Shown one piece after another: positions 26,193 to 37,469 of a stretch of 64,000 nucleotides of DNA. How positions within the stretch are numbered: position 1 is the first letter of the stretch; each line of letters opens with the position of its first letter. Made by a program: the position numbers and the translations under genes. Below the pieces are notes generated by a model. It saw nothing but the letters and a program-made list of their open reading frames with translations. It did not search any database and was not told where the DNA came from. The stretch comes from Clavaria fumosa (lineage: Eukaryota > Basidiomycota > Agaricomycetes > Agaricales > Clavariaceae): NCBI GenBank assembly GCA_951802425.1, contig OX637796.1, forward strand, positions 3,906,001-3,970,000, given 5' to 3'.

Positions 26193-26313
26193 GGCACGTC
26201 CCGTGTGTCGAAGCAGGCACCACCGCTATCAAGATCAACCAACGCCAACCACACAGACGCGACCTACTCTCAAGCTTCAAGCTTCGAGAGTCAGCACGGT
26301 ATTACACGTCGCC

Positions 26314-27604
26314 ATGCTTCACGAACCACCTCATCGATTGGCAGAGTCTGCCGACTCTAGTATGGAGCCACAAGGACGAGCAGCTCAACGAGAGGTCATT
26401 GAGGCTCTCTTCACCCGACCCCCTATCTTTGAAGGCATTTTCTCTCATCTGTCGCCCGCGACGTTCATCCGTTTTTCGCGTACCTGCAAACTCGCTCGAG
26501 AGTCTGCAGCCATCTTTTCAGATCACGCGTTCAACATCAACCGGCATCTCTCGCGTTTCTTCTCCGACCCGCTCAGCTTCCGCTCATTGCAAGCTAAGAC
26601 GGCTACCCTCATCTCGGGCTCAAGCGTCCTCCAATTTCTTGAGAGGACCTTCTACCCGGAGTCGGACCTTGATCTTTACACGCACCCTGGCGAAGCGCGT
26701 GAAGTCGGGCTCTGGCTCATGAAACACGAAGGATACACCTTCGTTCCCAAGCACGACCAGGGGCCAGACTTTGAAGACCTTGATTGGGCCGATGCTTCAA
26801 GTTGGATGCCTTGGGATCTGGTGGTGCCAAGGCAAGACGTTCGCTGGGACGACTTGCACGTGGATCGTTATCGCATATCAGGTCTTGACGAAATTTACTG
26901 CTTTGAGAAGCGACAGTCAGGAGAACCGGATGCGCCACCATTACGCCTCCAAATCATGTCCTCCGAGTACACGCCGCTTCAATGTGTCTTCGGCTTCCAC
27001 TCAAGTATGTTCACTCCTATACTCTCGTCTTGTAGATATGAAATATCTTTGGCTGACAGCTTGCGTCATGAACTTCATCGCCTTCGATGCTGCATACTCT
27101 ATCTTTCCCCGTGCCACTTTCGAGGAACATCGCTCCCTGTCGTTCTCCGGGTTGACAGATAGCGACGTCCGCGCATTGGGGAAGTACACTATGAGAGGCT
27201 GGGCAACTCTATCCAACCTCTGGCCGTATCAGTATCACACTCTAGGGGCTTCCTTCTACGTCAACAAAATCCGCTTTGTCGACGACAGCTTGAGCTGGGT
27301 AGTCCCTCTGGACACGACAGGGATGAAACCTCGCCCACGCCTCAGCGCTTCGTCACCAGCGCTAGCGGGCGACCCCGTTGTGCACAACAGCTGGAAGGTG
27401 GCCAGAGATACCAAGACCTCGAAAGTGTACATGACATACAACATCTTTAGGCCAACTTTGTTCAGATATGCCTATCTTGTTGCGGACCCCGAACTAATAT
27501 ACAAGACCATGAGCGAGTGGTTATTCCAGCAAGGCTCCTTAGAACATAAGAAGAGGCGGGCTATTCCGGAGGGGTTTCAAGCTTCTTCCTGGACTTGGTC
27601 ATAA
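26314..27604 (+). CDS. F-box-like protein of a basidiomycete family
   Basis: Resembles a family common in agaricomycetes with an F-box-like N-terminus (PPIFEGIFSHLSPATFIRFS, then RTCKLARES), followed by NRHLSRFFSDPLSFRSLQAK, LISGSSVLQFLERTFYPESD and LDLYTHP. The substrate and role are unknown. One intron of about 55 nt (27006-27060) joins CVFGFHSS to CVMNFIAFDAAYSIFPRATF. The second exon has RGWATLSNLWPYQYHTLG and ends SSWTWS. An ATG at 26191 is in frame but overlaps the ASK1 start codon by 2 bp on the opposite strand. I prefer the ATG at 26314; the one at 26374 is also possible. The product would act in the cytosol or nucleus, as no signal or membrane segment was seen. Confidence 0.75.
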
Positions 27605-28229
27605 TTCTCTCGCCTGCTTATATCTGTCACTGACTAGATGGCAGGTGGGATGGAATTTTCTCCGAGTTTATCAAGCTGCATCAAGCTGCACCTCCGAACT
27701 AGGTGAAAACATATTTTGGGGTTAGGGTTTTGGTTGACGTCACGGGGCCTCGTTTGTACGTTGGTGTCTCCATTTCCATGATTGTCTCTGACCGAGTCTC
27801 AATCCCAGCTTCCTACATTCACTTGTCGCCCTTATACGCTGCTTCGCATATCCGTTGTTGGTTCCCTTCTCACGTACACATCATCACACTGCGAGTGCAG
27901 TGCTACTGTCAGCAATAAACAGCGCATCGATAACGATCATAAGAGGCACGACTCGTGGTAAATGACCTTCGCGTTCTTTTGAATTGTTCTTGTGAATCAG
28001 CCGAGGTCGCGTTGTCGTTGCGGGGACTTTGATGAAAAATGGTGGCTTCGGCTGTAAGGAGCGACGCATGGCATCGATGGCGAGTTAGAAAGCACAAAGT
28101 CACATAGGGACCTACTATACAGGACTGCAGAGTTTCAAAATGTTACAACAGTGGATAGGCGAGATATCTAGGGACAAGTCGCATTCATAATGACAGAACT
28201 CGGCTACGCGCTCGACAAGACCAAAACTT
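27605..28229. other. Convergent intergenic region; no gene seen
   Basis: Lies between the 3' ends of the F-box-like gene and the reverse transcriptase ORF. A short direct repeat (atcaagctgc, twice) sits near 27670. I found no terminal repeat that would mark the end of the retroelement. Confidence 0.4.
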
Positions 28230-29996
28230 TCAGAAACAGCGATTCCATGGTGCCGGCAAGAGCTCCCTTGGGGGATTAAATTCGTAGATACGTTGCAGAG
28301 GGACCTTGTGCAACTCTAAGCGTGAGAGAGCATCTGCAACGGTGTTCCGCTCGCCCGGGATATACTTGACGCGGACATCCATTCCGGTACGTAAAACAAT
28401 CGAGGCGGCTGCGAGGACAGGTGCGTTATGTATGTCCTGCGATGCTCGCAGTGACTCGAACACTTTGACGGCGGCCATGCTGTCAGTCCATATGAGAAGG
28501 CGGAGAGGTCGTGCCTTTGATGAGCTTGAGGAGAAATATTGGATGGCAGATAAGATTGCAATAAGTTCAAGGAAGAAGATATCAATCTTGACTTCACGAG
28601 GGCAGGGGCGAAGCTTATAGTAAAAACCGCCCTGCAAGATGACCATACCAAGACCCACGAGACTTGCATCTGTCCAGACTGTCCTATCTGCCTCGCTATC
28701 GTCCCATGGTATGGCGTCGAATTGTATCCCGTTTTCGGTAAGCCGTCCGCAAAGCCACTCGAGTTCTCTCTTGACCTCGGGGGTGATTGTAATTGTACGA
28801 GACGACTGAGCATCCGCGCTTGACTCCCTGTACAAGGCTGAAAGTCCTGGTTTTCCCCATGGCAGAACATTCAATACCCAGTTGATAGAACCTGCTAGGC
28901 GTTGGCCTTGCCGTAGGGTTGGCCTGCCACTGGGGGTATCGAGGAACGAACGAATCTTGAGGGTGAGTTCCTCTACTGACGAAGAAGGAAGGTAAATAGT
29001 GCCTTGATTGATGTCGACCTCGAAACCGACAATTTCCAGCGGACAACCGTGGAGTTGCTTCTCGTCTTCGAAAGGGCAACCAATTGCTTCCCAAAGCCTC
29101 AGCAACCGCTCCTGGCGTACGGGCCGTTGCATGCCTCGAAATGAAACCATGCGATCCGCAAACTCCCAACCAAAGAAGTCGTCCACATAGACATGGAGTC
29201 CGGCAATACCAATGTGCTGGACAGCAATCCAGCAGATTAGCGCTGAGACTGCGCACCAAATCTTAGGGGAAGCACGGCTTCCAAAAACCAAACGCCTGTT
29301 GATGTAATAAATGCCATCAACCGTTACGACTTGTCGAAGCTGCCAGATGGGATGTGCAGGTAGATTTCGGAACGCCTTTGCCACATCATCTTTGAAAGTA
29401 ACAAATTGCGAATTTGGGAACATTTGCTTCGCCTCGCGAATATGTCGTAAGAAGGTCCAGATATCGTCAAGTATGACACCAGCCTCAGACTTCGGTATCC
29501 CATCGTTCAACCCCGACCTGGTGTGATCTGTGATCACGCGTGGCTTCTCCTGCCATGATACGAACATTGGAGATGTCTTCATCATCGGCATGAGCCGCGA
29601 AAACCCTGATGACCAGCGGCCAGCCAACAGTTCTTTATCTCGATGTTCTCTTATGGTAGATTGATCGCGTGGCTGTGAGCTATAATTCACGAAGACCTCG
29701 TCGTCGTCGTCCCATTTCCCTTGGTCGAGAGGCCAAAAACCTTCGCGGAGACCGGCGATCACTGATTGAACAAACCGTCGGTTTGGGTGCCCCAGTAGCA
29801 TATTTCGCAGCACGTCCACGTTAAATGGCGTGTCGACTTTGATGCGACCTCGGTGAGCCGCCAGAGCCGCCTTAATTTCGGGCATCCTCGTGAGCTGTAC
29901 GGGGGGAGATGGAAACGGTTCCGCCGTCAATGTGTCAAGGGCTGCAGGAGATAGTTTGCCCAGAGGGCCGTCGCGCAAAGCAAAGAAGTCCACCAT
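28230..29996 (-). mobile_element. Reverse transcriptase/RNase H ORF of a retroelement
   Basis: Long intact ORF. The polymerase has a motif A-like FKDDVAKAFRNLPAHP and the catalytic YVDD in LHVYVDDFFGWEF. The RNase H domain has WTDASLVGLGM, FFLELIAILSAI, LIWTDSMAAV and NTVADALSRLEL, so all expected acidic residues are present. The ATG at 29994-29996 is the first in frame, but the frame stays open to 30203, so an upstream exon or a 5' truncation is possible. No gag, protease, integrase or tyrosine recombinase was found in the flanks, nor any LTR. The RT type, with an N-terminal HPNRRFVQSVIAGLREGFWP region, resembles basidiomycete elements I associate with DIRS-like tyrosine recombinase retrotransposons, but that assignment is an inference. 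It abuts the Bud20 gene. Confidence 0.8.
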
Positions 29997-30251
29997 GATT
30001 AGGACCGTGGATTTCGAAATGAGTTGATGGAAAGGGGCTGGTGTCAGAGAAACAATGTCAGTCTTGAGAGCCGGACATAACAAAAAATGCCCACCAATCC
30101 TTCGCAGTGGCGACAAAGTCGCAGAGTTGGTGGGGAAGTGGGAATGAACATTCTCCTTGATATGTGATATACGGCACTGCGCGGTGGTCGAAGTCGAAGG
30201 CAAGATATGAACACGTGCTACGCGGTGCTCCCGATAGCAGGGTCAGTCCCA

Positions 30252-30890
30252 ATGGGTCGCCTCCGCCGCTCAAGAACTCACAAAGCGCAGCACGATGTGC
30301 ACAGGGCGACTCGCACAAGGGTAGAGAACCCTTTCAGTCTTTTCATATACCTGATTAGCGCCTATCTAATAACTATTATCAACTCACTTCCCCGTTTCTT
30401 AGCGTCGTACCAGGGATTTGGACCAGATTCAACTCGTCGATTTGGACCCCAAAGTGCGTAGGAATATTGGCATCTCAGGCTGGCTTTGGCTGTGAGCCGT
30501 TGATTTCCTTACTGTCGCCCCCCAACAGCGTCGCGCCGCTCTAGAAGCGCAGCCTCTCGATCTCGAGAAGCCAGGCCTGGCGCAGCACTACTGCGTCGAA
30601 TGTGCAAGGTAAGCTATTCTGAATGACGTTCACATTCGCCTTTCGTCTTTCCACGGAAAGAGGGCAGACATACTGATCATAAACGCCCTGTGCCTGCACC
30701 TGCCAGATATTTTGAAACCGACGTCGCGCTGCGTTCCCATTGGAGGAGCAAGTTGCACAAACGTCGCTGCAAAAAGCTGCAAGAGCCCGCCTACACCATC
30801 GAAGAGGCTGAGCGCGCGGCTGGCTTGGGGAGAGAAGGGAATCGAGTCATCTCGAACTTGCAGCCCATGACCGGTCTCTTGATCTCGTGA
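30252..30890 (+). CDS. BUD20: Bud20-type C2H2 zinc finger protein
   Basis: Small ribosome-biogenesis factor; Bud20 (ZNF593 family) helps export pre-60S particles. The ATG at 30252 begins a very basic N-terminus (MGRLRRSRTHKAQHDVHRAT). After an intron comes RRTRDLDQIQLVDLDPK, then RRAALEAQPLDLEKPGLAQ and the single zinc finger YCVECARYFETDVALRSH with HKRRCKKL after it. The C-terminal AYTIEEAERAAGLG is a family hallmark. Three introns are evident, and the stop is TGA at 30888-30890. The start lies only about 255 bp from the RT ATG on the other strand, so the retroelement occupies its promoter side. Confidence 0.9.
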
Positions 30891-32006
30891 ATGTTCCACA
30901 GTATATTACATCAATAATCGCCCATTTGTTGGTCAACACAAAGCTGTAGCACCTTGGTTCTACTTAGAACGCTCACGCGAGATTGTTCAGCTGCTGTAAC
31001 TTTTCGCCACCGGGATTTATTAACAAACGTCATTCACAGATTTTTACATCTTGATATCGTCCACTTTTACCCTCGAGCTCTTTCCGCCAGATTACTAGAG
31101 CAGTCTTTGGTTACAGTTTGGAAAGGTGAAAATCAGTGTGCTGTAGCAGTGTAAAGGACGTAAAGTGCATATTAGCGTGATTGGTCTCCGACCTCCGACG
31201 TCCACCCAGTTCGATGTCAGGACGTGCAGGGCAACAACGGCATGAACGTTTCTACGGTGAAATGTGAAGTTGGAATGTTCCAGCTCCCAGGGGATTGAAA
31301 AATCCCACACACATTGAATCATTGGCAAATGCTCCGCGTTCGACAACTAGATTACCGGTTTTGTAGTGAGCTTGCAGCTTATTACAGTAATTGCGTCAGC
31401 ATCCGGACTTGGAGCCAAGCTTCTACTGCGCTGCGGCGCAGACTGCGCAGTGCAGCAGCAAGTTCATCCGACAGCGTGAGCGCGGAATTCAAGGTCTAAT
31501 CTAAGCGTCTCCCGCCTTCTTGGACAGCTTTCTACATCACCCTGGTAAATCAGTTCCAACGACCACGGGTTGTGACTGACGAACAGTGGTTGTCCATGCG
31601 GTCCGTTTCACAACTTGACCTGATATAGGTTCTAGGATGAGGTTGGGGATAACGCGGCTTTCAAGGACTCAGAAGAGCGTACCGTGTCTATCGGGGTGTA
31701 ATTTCGCGTTCTGGCCGCAAAGATCAGTTGAACTGCAGTTTTCGCGAGTTTTTAGGAGTTCCGAGTCGATGACCATGAGCGGTCACCTGACCTTGCCCGA
31801 TCCTTCTATGTCCGTGTTGGTTAGTTGATAGGACGTTATCTAGAGCGCTCGTTCGCCAAGTGGATAAAATTTGGTAAGTCTTCGAATTTCGCTCACGCTG
31901 CTATCGATAGAATCATACTGCGGACTGATTCCTTCAAATACTTCCCAGAGACGCACTAAGCCCCGCGTTTCCATCACCTCCCAGTTATTTCGTCACATTT
32001 ATCGCA
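30891..32006. other. Intergenic, 1.1 kb; no gene seen
   Basis: Only short frames of unlikely codon content are present. A GC-rich imperfect palindrome (ctgcgctgcggcgcag) lies near 31428. The right part should hold the promoter of the RNA-dependent RNA polymerase gene. Confidence 0.4.
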
Positions 32007-35000
32007 ATGTCAACCCAAGATGTAAGCTATAACGCGCTCCAATTGTCTGAGATATGCACCTGCTCATGCCATGCGAATTCGGAGGACGATGCTCTTGATG
32101 TGTTATTGTCTAACTGGAAATTGGATGACGAGACTATGCCAGGCAGTAAGCGACGCCACCATCCCATGCTGCTGCCAGACCTTCATCTACGCGCAACTCG
32201 ACATTTATAGGTTCTTCGCCCAGCCCGGCGACACGGTCCTCTGTGCAGAGCAAGAACAAAAATCCTCAGCGAAGACCTCTTGCTTCGCCCAGCAAGTCCA
32301 TGAGCAAAGGCAAGCACAAGATGAGCCAGGGACCTAGTGAGTAATCTAAGATACTCTTCAATATTCCTCTGACATCTCTGACATCTGTATGTAGGAAGTA
32401 CGCATTTACGCATTGCCAAGGTGTCAATCGATGACGAGCTTGTCACCTTCACAGCATCCGAGGACTCCGATTCTGAGTCTTGCGCCACATTTACACACCC
32501 AAAGAGACCCATTCCAATGAAGACTACCTTTTTAGAGGTACAGGCAAATTTGCCCGACGGCAGCAACAGCGTTTCGTATGAGAACCGCCCCAAACCGGCG
32601 AAATCTCCCAACACGCTCCAAATGGGCTTTTTAACGCAGCAGAATGGTGCAGGCAGAGAGAGGACGGTCCCTACTCAGCCAAATTCCCCAGACTCCACGC
32701 CCACGCGGAGAAATCAGGGACCCCAGGAAGGACGTTATAAGCGAGGAGCGATTGCGTTTTTGCTGCAGCGCGATCTATCGAGCCCATCAATATTACCCAG
32801 TACGCCTCAATCAGTCCATGGAGATGACGACATCTTCTCTCCGGGGGGCGGGCAGCCAACCAAGACAGTGCGGTCTTTAGACCAGAGGTCCCCGTTGCGA
32901 GCAAACGCCACGATGCCAAATATTTTACGAGGGATCCCTACGCCCATCCGTGGCCCCGTTGCAACAAGCCGTCAGCCTCTGGAGACTCGCCTCGTGCGAA
33001 GCGGCTCGACCTCGACGATACCATCCAATGCAAGCCCTAATGGGGCGATGGCACACGTTGAGGCTGCATCCCTGACGGCGCCCCTCTCACCTGCCTCCGT
33101 CGCAACAAGCCGTGAGCCATTGGAGACTCGTCTTGTGCAACGTGGCTCGATCTCGATGCCACCGCTCAATACAAGTCGCAATGAGGCGATGGTTCACGTT
33201 GAAGCACTTTCTCTGACAACGCTACCTCCTCCACTCCCAGCCATACCGCGACTTGGCGTCGGACTCGGCGCCTTTTATATTGCACATTACGGGCAGTACC
33301 AGCAAATGATGGACACTCGCAAGCTCTGTTGGGGCATTCAATATGAAATTGCGCGAGGCATTTCTACTGGTTCTTGGGTGTGGGAAGACGTCTCCCCAGA
33401 GAAACTGGATCATTTGGCGAGATTGGGTCCGGTGAATGGGCCAATGCAAGTAGAAAAGGCGATTCTTGGAGACGATTTGGAAAATTTGAGGATCTGCAAT
33501 ACTTCTCAAGTTCATCGTAGGATATCTATTTGGTACGTAAACTGCCCTTATTGAAATTGCTGATTTTGAGGCGCTGGCATTCGATCAGGGAGGAGCTTGA
33601 TCGAGAGCAGGAGGCAATCTGGGAGAACCAAGGACACGGTTTGGGTCTGAAGGGCGATAGGAAGGGTGTTGAGAATTGGCACGGTGGCAAAATACAGCAA
33701 GTCGGGCGCCTCGTTGAAGTCCCAGATCCCTTATCAGCCGGTAACGGTTCGTCTCTTAAGAAGACTCCCTCAAAGTCGAAGCAGAGGTCTGCCGACAAGC
33801 CACACCGCAAATTTTCCATTTCGCTCGGGGAGATGGAAATGGGACGCTCCTACCGGCTTGCGAGGTTTCTCGGCTCGCGTCGCGTGTTGCAGATTCGAGT
33901 GCCGGATGATTTGAAAGGCGATGACGTTCAACGCTTCTTCCAGCAGAAGTTCGTGATTTGCGGTCGAGTGTTTGTGCCGCTTCACGCAAAAGACGGCTCA
34001 ACATACATGGTAGAGACAAGTGAGAGCTGGGATCGTTCAATTGACGAGGCGGAGGGTGATAACCTGCGGTTATCGTTCAATGAAATTGTGGATTGGTTCA
34101 ATCCACTGAATCTGAACTATAGGCAGGTGAGTATGGAACCACGATTTTAATTTCGCCTGCTAATTGTGTTTATTCTGTAGCCGATGTCAAAATGGGCATC
34201 GCGTTGGCAGCTCTGCCTATCGACCTCAATACCTGCTATCGAGTTTGAGGGCGAAAACATTCATTTCATCAAAGACAAAGGTATATTGTTGTCACATTGT
34301 CTTAATCTCCGTCTCAATATCTTCCCAGTCTTTGGTCCGGACCCGAAGCCAAAAGCGGAGTTGGTTCTTACAGATGGATGTGGATTCATAAACGGCGCCG
34401 CGCTGACCTCAATTGCCCGAAGATTGAAGTTAGAGTCACGGCCGGCAGCGGTGCAAGGACGTATCGCAGGATCGAAGGGGTTATGGATTCTCCACCCCAC
34501 CGACCGTGACCCGACCCAGCCACCGCGCATCTGGATACGAGACTCACAGCGCAAAATCCTCCTACCGCCGTTTGATCAATTAGAGAGATCTCATAGGATC
34601 TTCGACCTTGTGGCGCCGGCTCGAGTCTCTGCGCCCTCGTCTTTGACCAAACAGCCCCTAATCAACCTTGCGCATGGGGGTGTACCCCACTCTGTCTTTG
34701 TCGACCTCTTGAAGGAGTCGTTGAAGGAAGAGATTGAAGGCCTGAGTTCATGGGACGCACCACCGCCAGTCCTCTGGGCTGCCATATTCCGTGCAAGCGG
34801 ACTGGGTGTCAAGCGACTCAAAAAGCTTGCGTGTGGCTTCGAGCGGGCCCTTGGCCTTGCCGGTCGGAATTTTGGCACGGATGGAGGCACCACCCAGGAT
34901 CTCGAGGAGGTTCTGGAAAGAAGTGCGGAGGCTGTTGACTCGCAAGGTCAAAAAGGTGCTACGAACTCGTCTGTGCATGAGTCAGCGTTGCAGCTCCTGC

Positions 35001-36702
35001 AAGCCGGGTTCCATCCTCGCGATTGCGGAATTCTCAATGACAAGATGCAGAAGATACTGGAGATTAAGTTATATAGCTGCATCGGAGATTTCCGATTTAC
35101 ACTCCCTCTGTCAGCAGAGGCGTTTCTTGCCCCAGGTGAGTTCTATTCAGAATCAGGTTGATCATACTTAACGGCGAGTAAGATCCCTATGGCGTTCTGG
35201 AGGAAGGAGAGCTGTTCTTCCAGTCGTCGAAGGCTTTGAAGAATCCGGATTCTGAGGCATTCTTTAGAGTGTTCCTTGGTGAGGTTGTTGTCAGTAATAT
35301 TGTCCTGCTCTGCGCACAAGGCTGTTGTTGACTATTCCTCAACCCAGTTAATGAGGTACCCCATTGATCAACCATACAACGTCCGAAAGGTATGCTGGCT
35401 TCACACGCGAAGTTAACCTGTTCAACTGTCATTGAAAGATGCGCGCGGTTTACCGCGAAGAACTCGTCGATTATTTCGACATTATCTTCCTCTCGATCAG
35501 GGGAACACATTCTCCAGCAAGCGAACTTGGTGGTGGCGGTGAGCAAGTTGGCTATTTCTCACCAATGATGGCTGATGTGTGCTTTTGCTATAGACTATGA
35601 CGGAGGTTTGTTTTCACTCTGCTTTGCTTCGCCTTGCTACAAAATCTGCAGATGTCGGTATCATCACCTCCGAAAAGCGAGTTACGTCGCATTTCAAGGA
35701 CTCAGAGGTCTCAACCCCGCCTGACGATTTCCTGCGAGAAAACTTTGAGGTGGATATTATTAAGGTGAACGAATTTTTGGGCAAGAAGTCTGAGGACGAT
35801 TTCCATTCCCAACTATTATCGGGATTGGCTGAGACATTTGTGGGCCTTTATGGTCATCTTCATACCGTGTCCACATACAAAAACGGCTATGATCATAAGG
35901 ACACGAAGCGCCTCGGGTGGATGTATGTGATCATTCTGCTAGCGAGGCAAGGTGTTCTGATTTCTATGTTCTCAGGTTTACTACGCACCTCGACGCTGCG
36001 AAAACAGGGTTACGGCCCAGGCAAGACGTCCTTGACAATGATCGAAAGAAATATAATGGGCCCAAACCAAGATGTCTGCAACGCGTGGGATCCAGGGACA
36101 TCCCTGACGAGAATGAAACACAGCGTGGCTCGTCGCTTGGCCGATTTATCCTAGATACTCTTCGTGATGAAGGCAAAACCTTCATCAAGGAACACTTGGA
36201 CAACCGTCACAAGTTGGCGACGAACGTATCGACCGCACGAGATGAAGAGCTGTGCAAACCTTTTGAGGATGCACAGCGGAGAGCCAACTCAGCGATGGAA
36301 GCTGGCTTCCAGATATTCAGAGACGAGCTAAACCGCATCATTGGTCATGTCCAGTGCATACGCAAGGACTGGCCAGATGCAGTGGCAAAGGCGAAATCAC
36401 CTGAAGAAGCCACCTCGACAAGAAATCCCATGGACGAGCTCGCCCGCCGATTCGACGCAGGGCCTCCGAATATCCTTTGCATGTCGCCCGAGGAGGTGAA
36501 ACGAGTGAAAGCGTCGTATGCCTACCTCAACTATCATTCATCAAGAAAGCAAGATTATTTTGCGTTCCGAATGGCGTTCGATTCGCTATGCGCGATCAAA
36601 TCTAGTGCGAAGGGGGCTTTCGCGATTGAAAGATCATTGGGGGAATGTATGGCGATCCCAGCATCCATTGTCCGCGTTTTGACAGCCACTGAGTCAAAAT
36701 GA
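32007..36702 (+). CDS. RNA-dependent RNA polymerase (RNA silencing type)
   Basis: Cell-encoded two-barrel RNA-dependent RNA polymerase of the QDE-1/RdRP family, which makes double-stranded RNA for small-RNA silencing. The ATG at 32007 begins a low-complexity N-terminus of about 300 residues that holds a repeated element (SREPLETRLVQRGS and SRQPLETRLVRSGS). GVGLGAFYIAHYGQYQQMMD follows, then LTDGCGFINGAAL, ILHPTDRDP, DPYGVLEEGELFFQSSKAL, LMRYPIDQPYNVRKMRAVY and the catalytic LGGGDYDGD. The C-terminal head has HLDAAKTGLRPRQDVL and ends at 36702. The catalytic aspartates are encoded around a 12-nt exon (35594-35605); with correct splicing DYDGD is intact. All frame changes match short introns, so the gene looks active. 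Neighbours are unrelated. Confidence 0.92.
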
Positions 36703-37469
36703 TGATGGGTTGAGGTTCTAATCTTGATTCTCCTCGCGTTTTATCTTGTACCATGTATTCATCTTGTACCATGTATTCATTGATTTCAAGGAATAAACGT
36801 TCAGTAATTTTGGGTTTCTGCTATCAACACTTAAATTGGGGTTAGGGGTTGGGTGAGAGACCACGCATGGGTAAAATTTCAAGTTATTCATTTCCTCCGA
36901 GTCGGATTCCACATTCCGTGTCACACGAACCTTTCTCCACTCATTGGAGACGAGGAGGGCGTTGTGACGATCGCCAGAGCACAACTCACTACCCTGGCCC
37001 CACCACTTGCTGGAACTCAGGCTGAATCTCCACGTCTTCACTTTAACGACCCCACGATGGATATACTTCTGTCATATATCTAGGAGGAATTTCGGGACCC
37101 CATGTCAGTGCTCGATCTCTTCATCCCACTCGTACATGTAACCTTCGATGAGGCTAGTTGGGCATGTCACGTCTTTGGCACAAGCGCTTTGCACAGACAA
37201 TGGAGCCATGTTCATCGACTGGGTCTGTGATGGTCTCGTCGCTGTACTATCAATACAGGAAGGTCTGAACACGTAGACGATACCGCGAAGCGCTTGTTTG
37301 TTCGATAAGCTCGATGCACGTAGAAATAAAGTCCCATTAATACAGGCAGAAATCGCACCGTCGTCTTAGAGTTGTCCATATCATTGCGACTTGTAGATAC
37401 ACGAGCGAAGGGCGTGATTGATCGAGCTTAGACGGCATATCCGTACTTTTAAAAAATCAGTCAGCGAGA
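36703..37469. other. Convergent intergenic region with an 18-bp tandem repeat
   Basis: No gene was seen. An 18-bp unit (atcttgtaccatgtattc) occurs twice in tandem at 36743-36778, just past the polymerase stop codon. The rest is the shared 3' flank of two converging genes. Confidence 0.45.

Noticed and set aside
29997..30203. N-terminal extension of the reverse transcriptase starting at 30203.
   Set aside because: The codon at 30203 is TTG; the first ATG in frame is at 29994-29996. The open stretch may still be an upstream exon.
30058..30318. Separate minus-strand gene overlapping Bud20 exon 1.
   Set aside because: No recognisable family, and it lies over a well-supported exon on the other strand. 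It may be a remnant of the retroelement at most.
35594..35612. Reading straight on, the RdRP motif is DYDGG, as if the last catalytic Asp were lost.
   Set aside because: An intron from 35606 to 35651 splits the final codon. Joining G to AT restores GAT (Asp) and the frame continues into VGIITSEKR.
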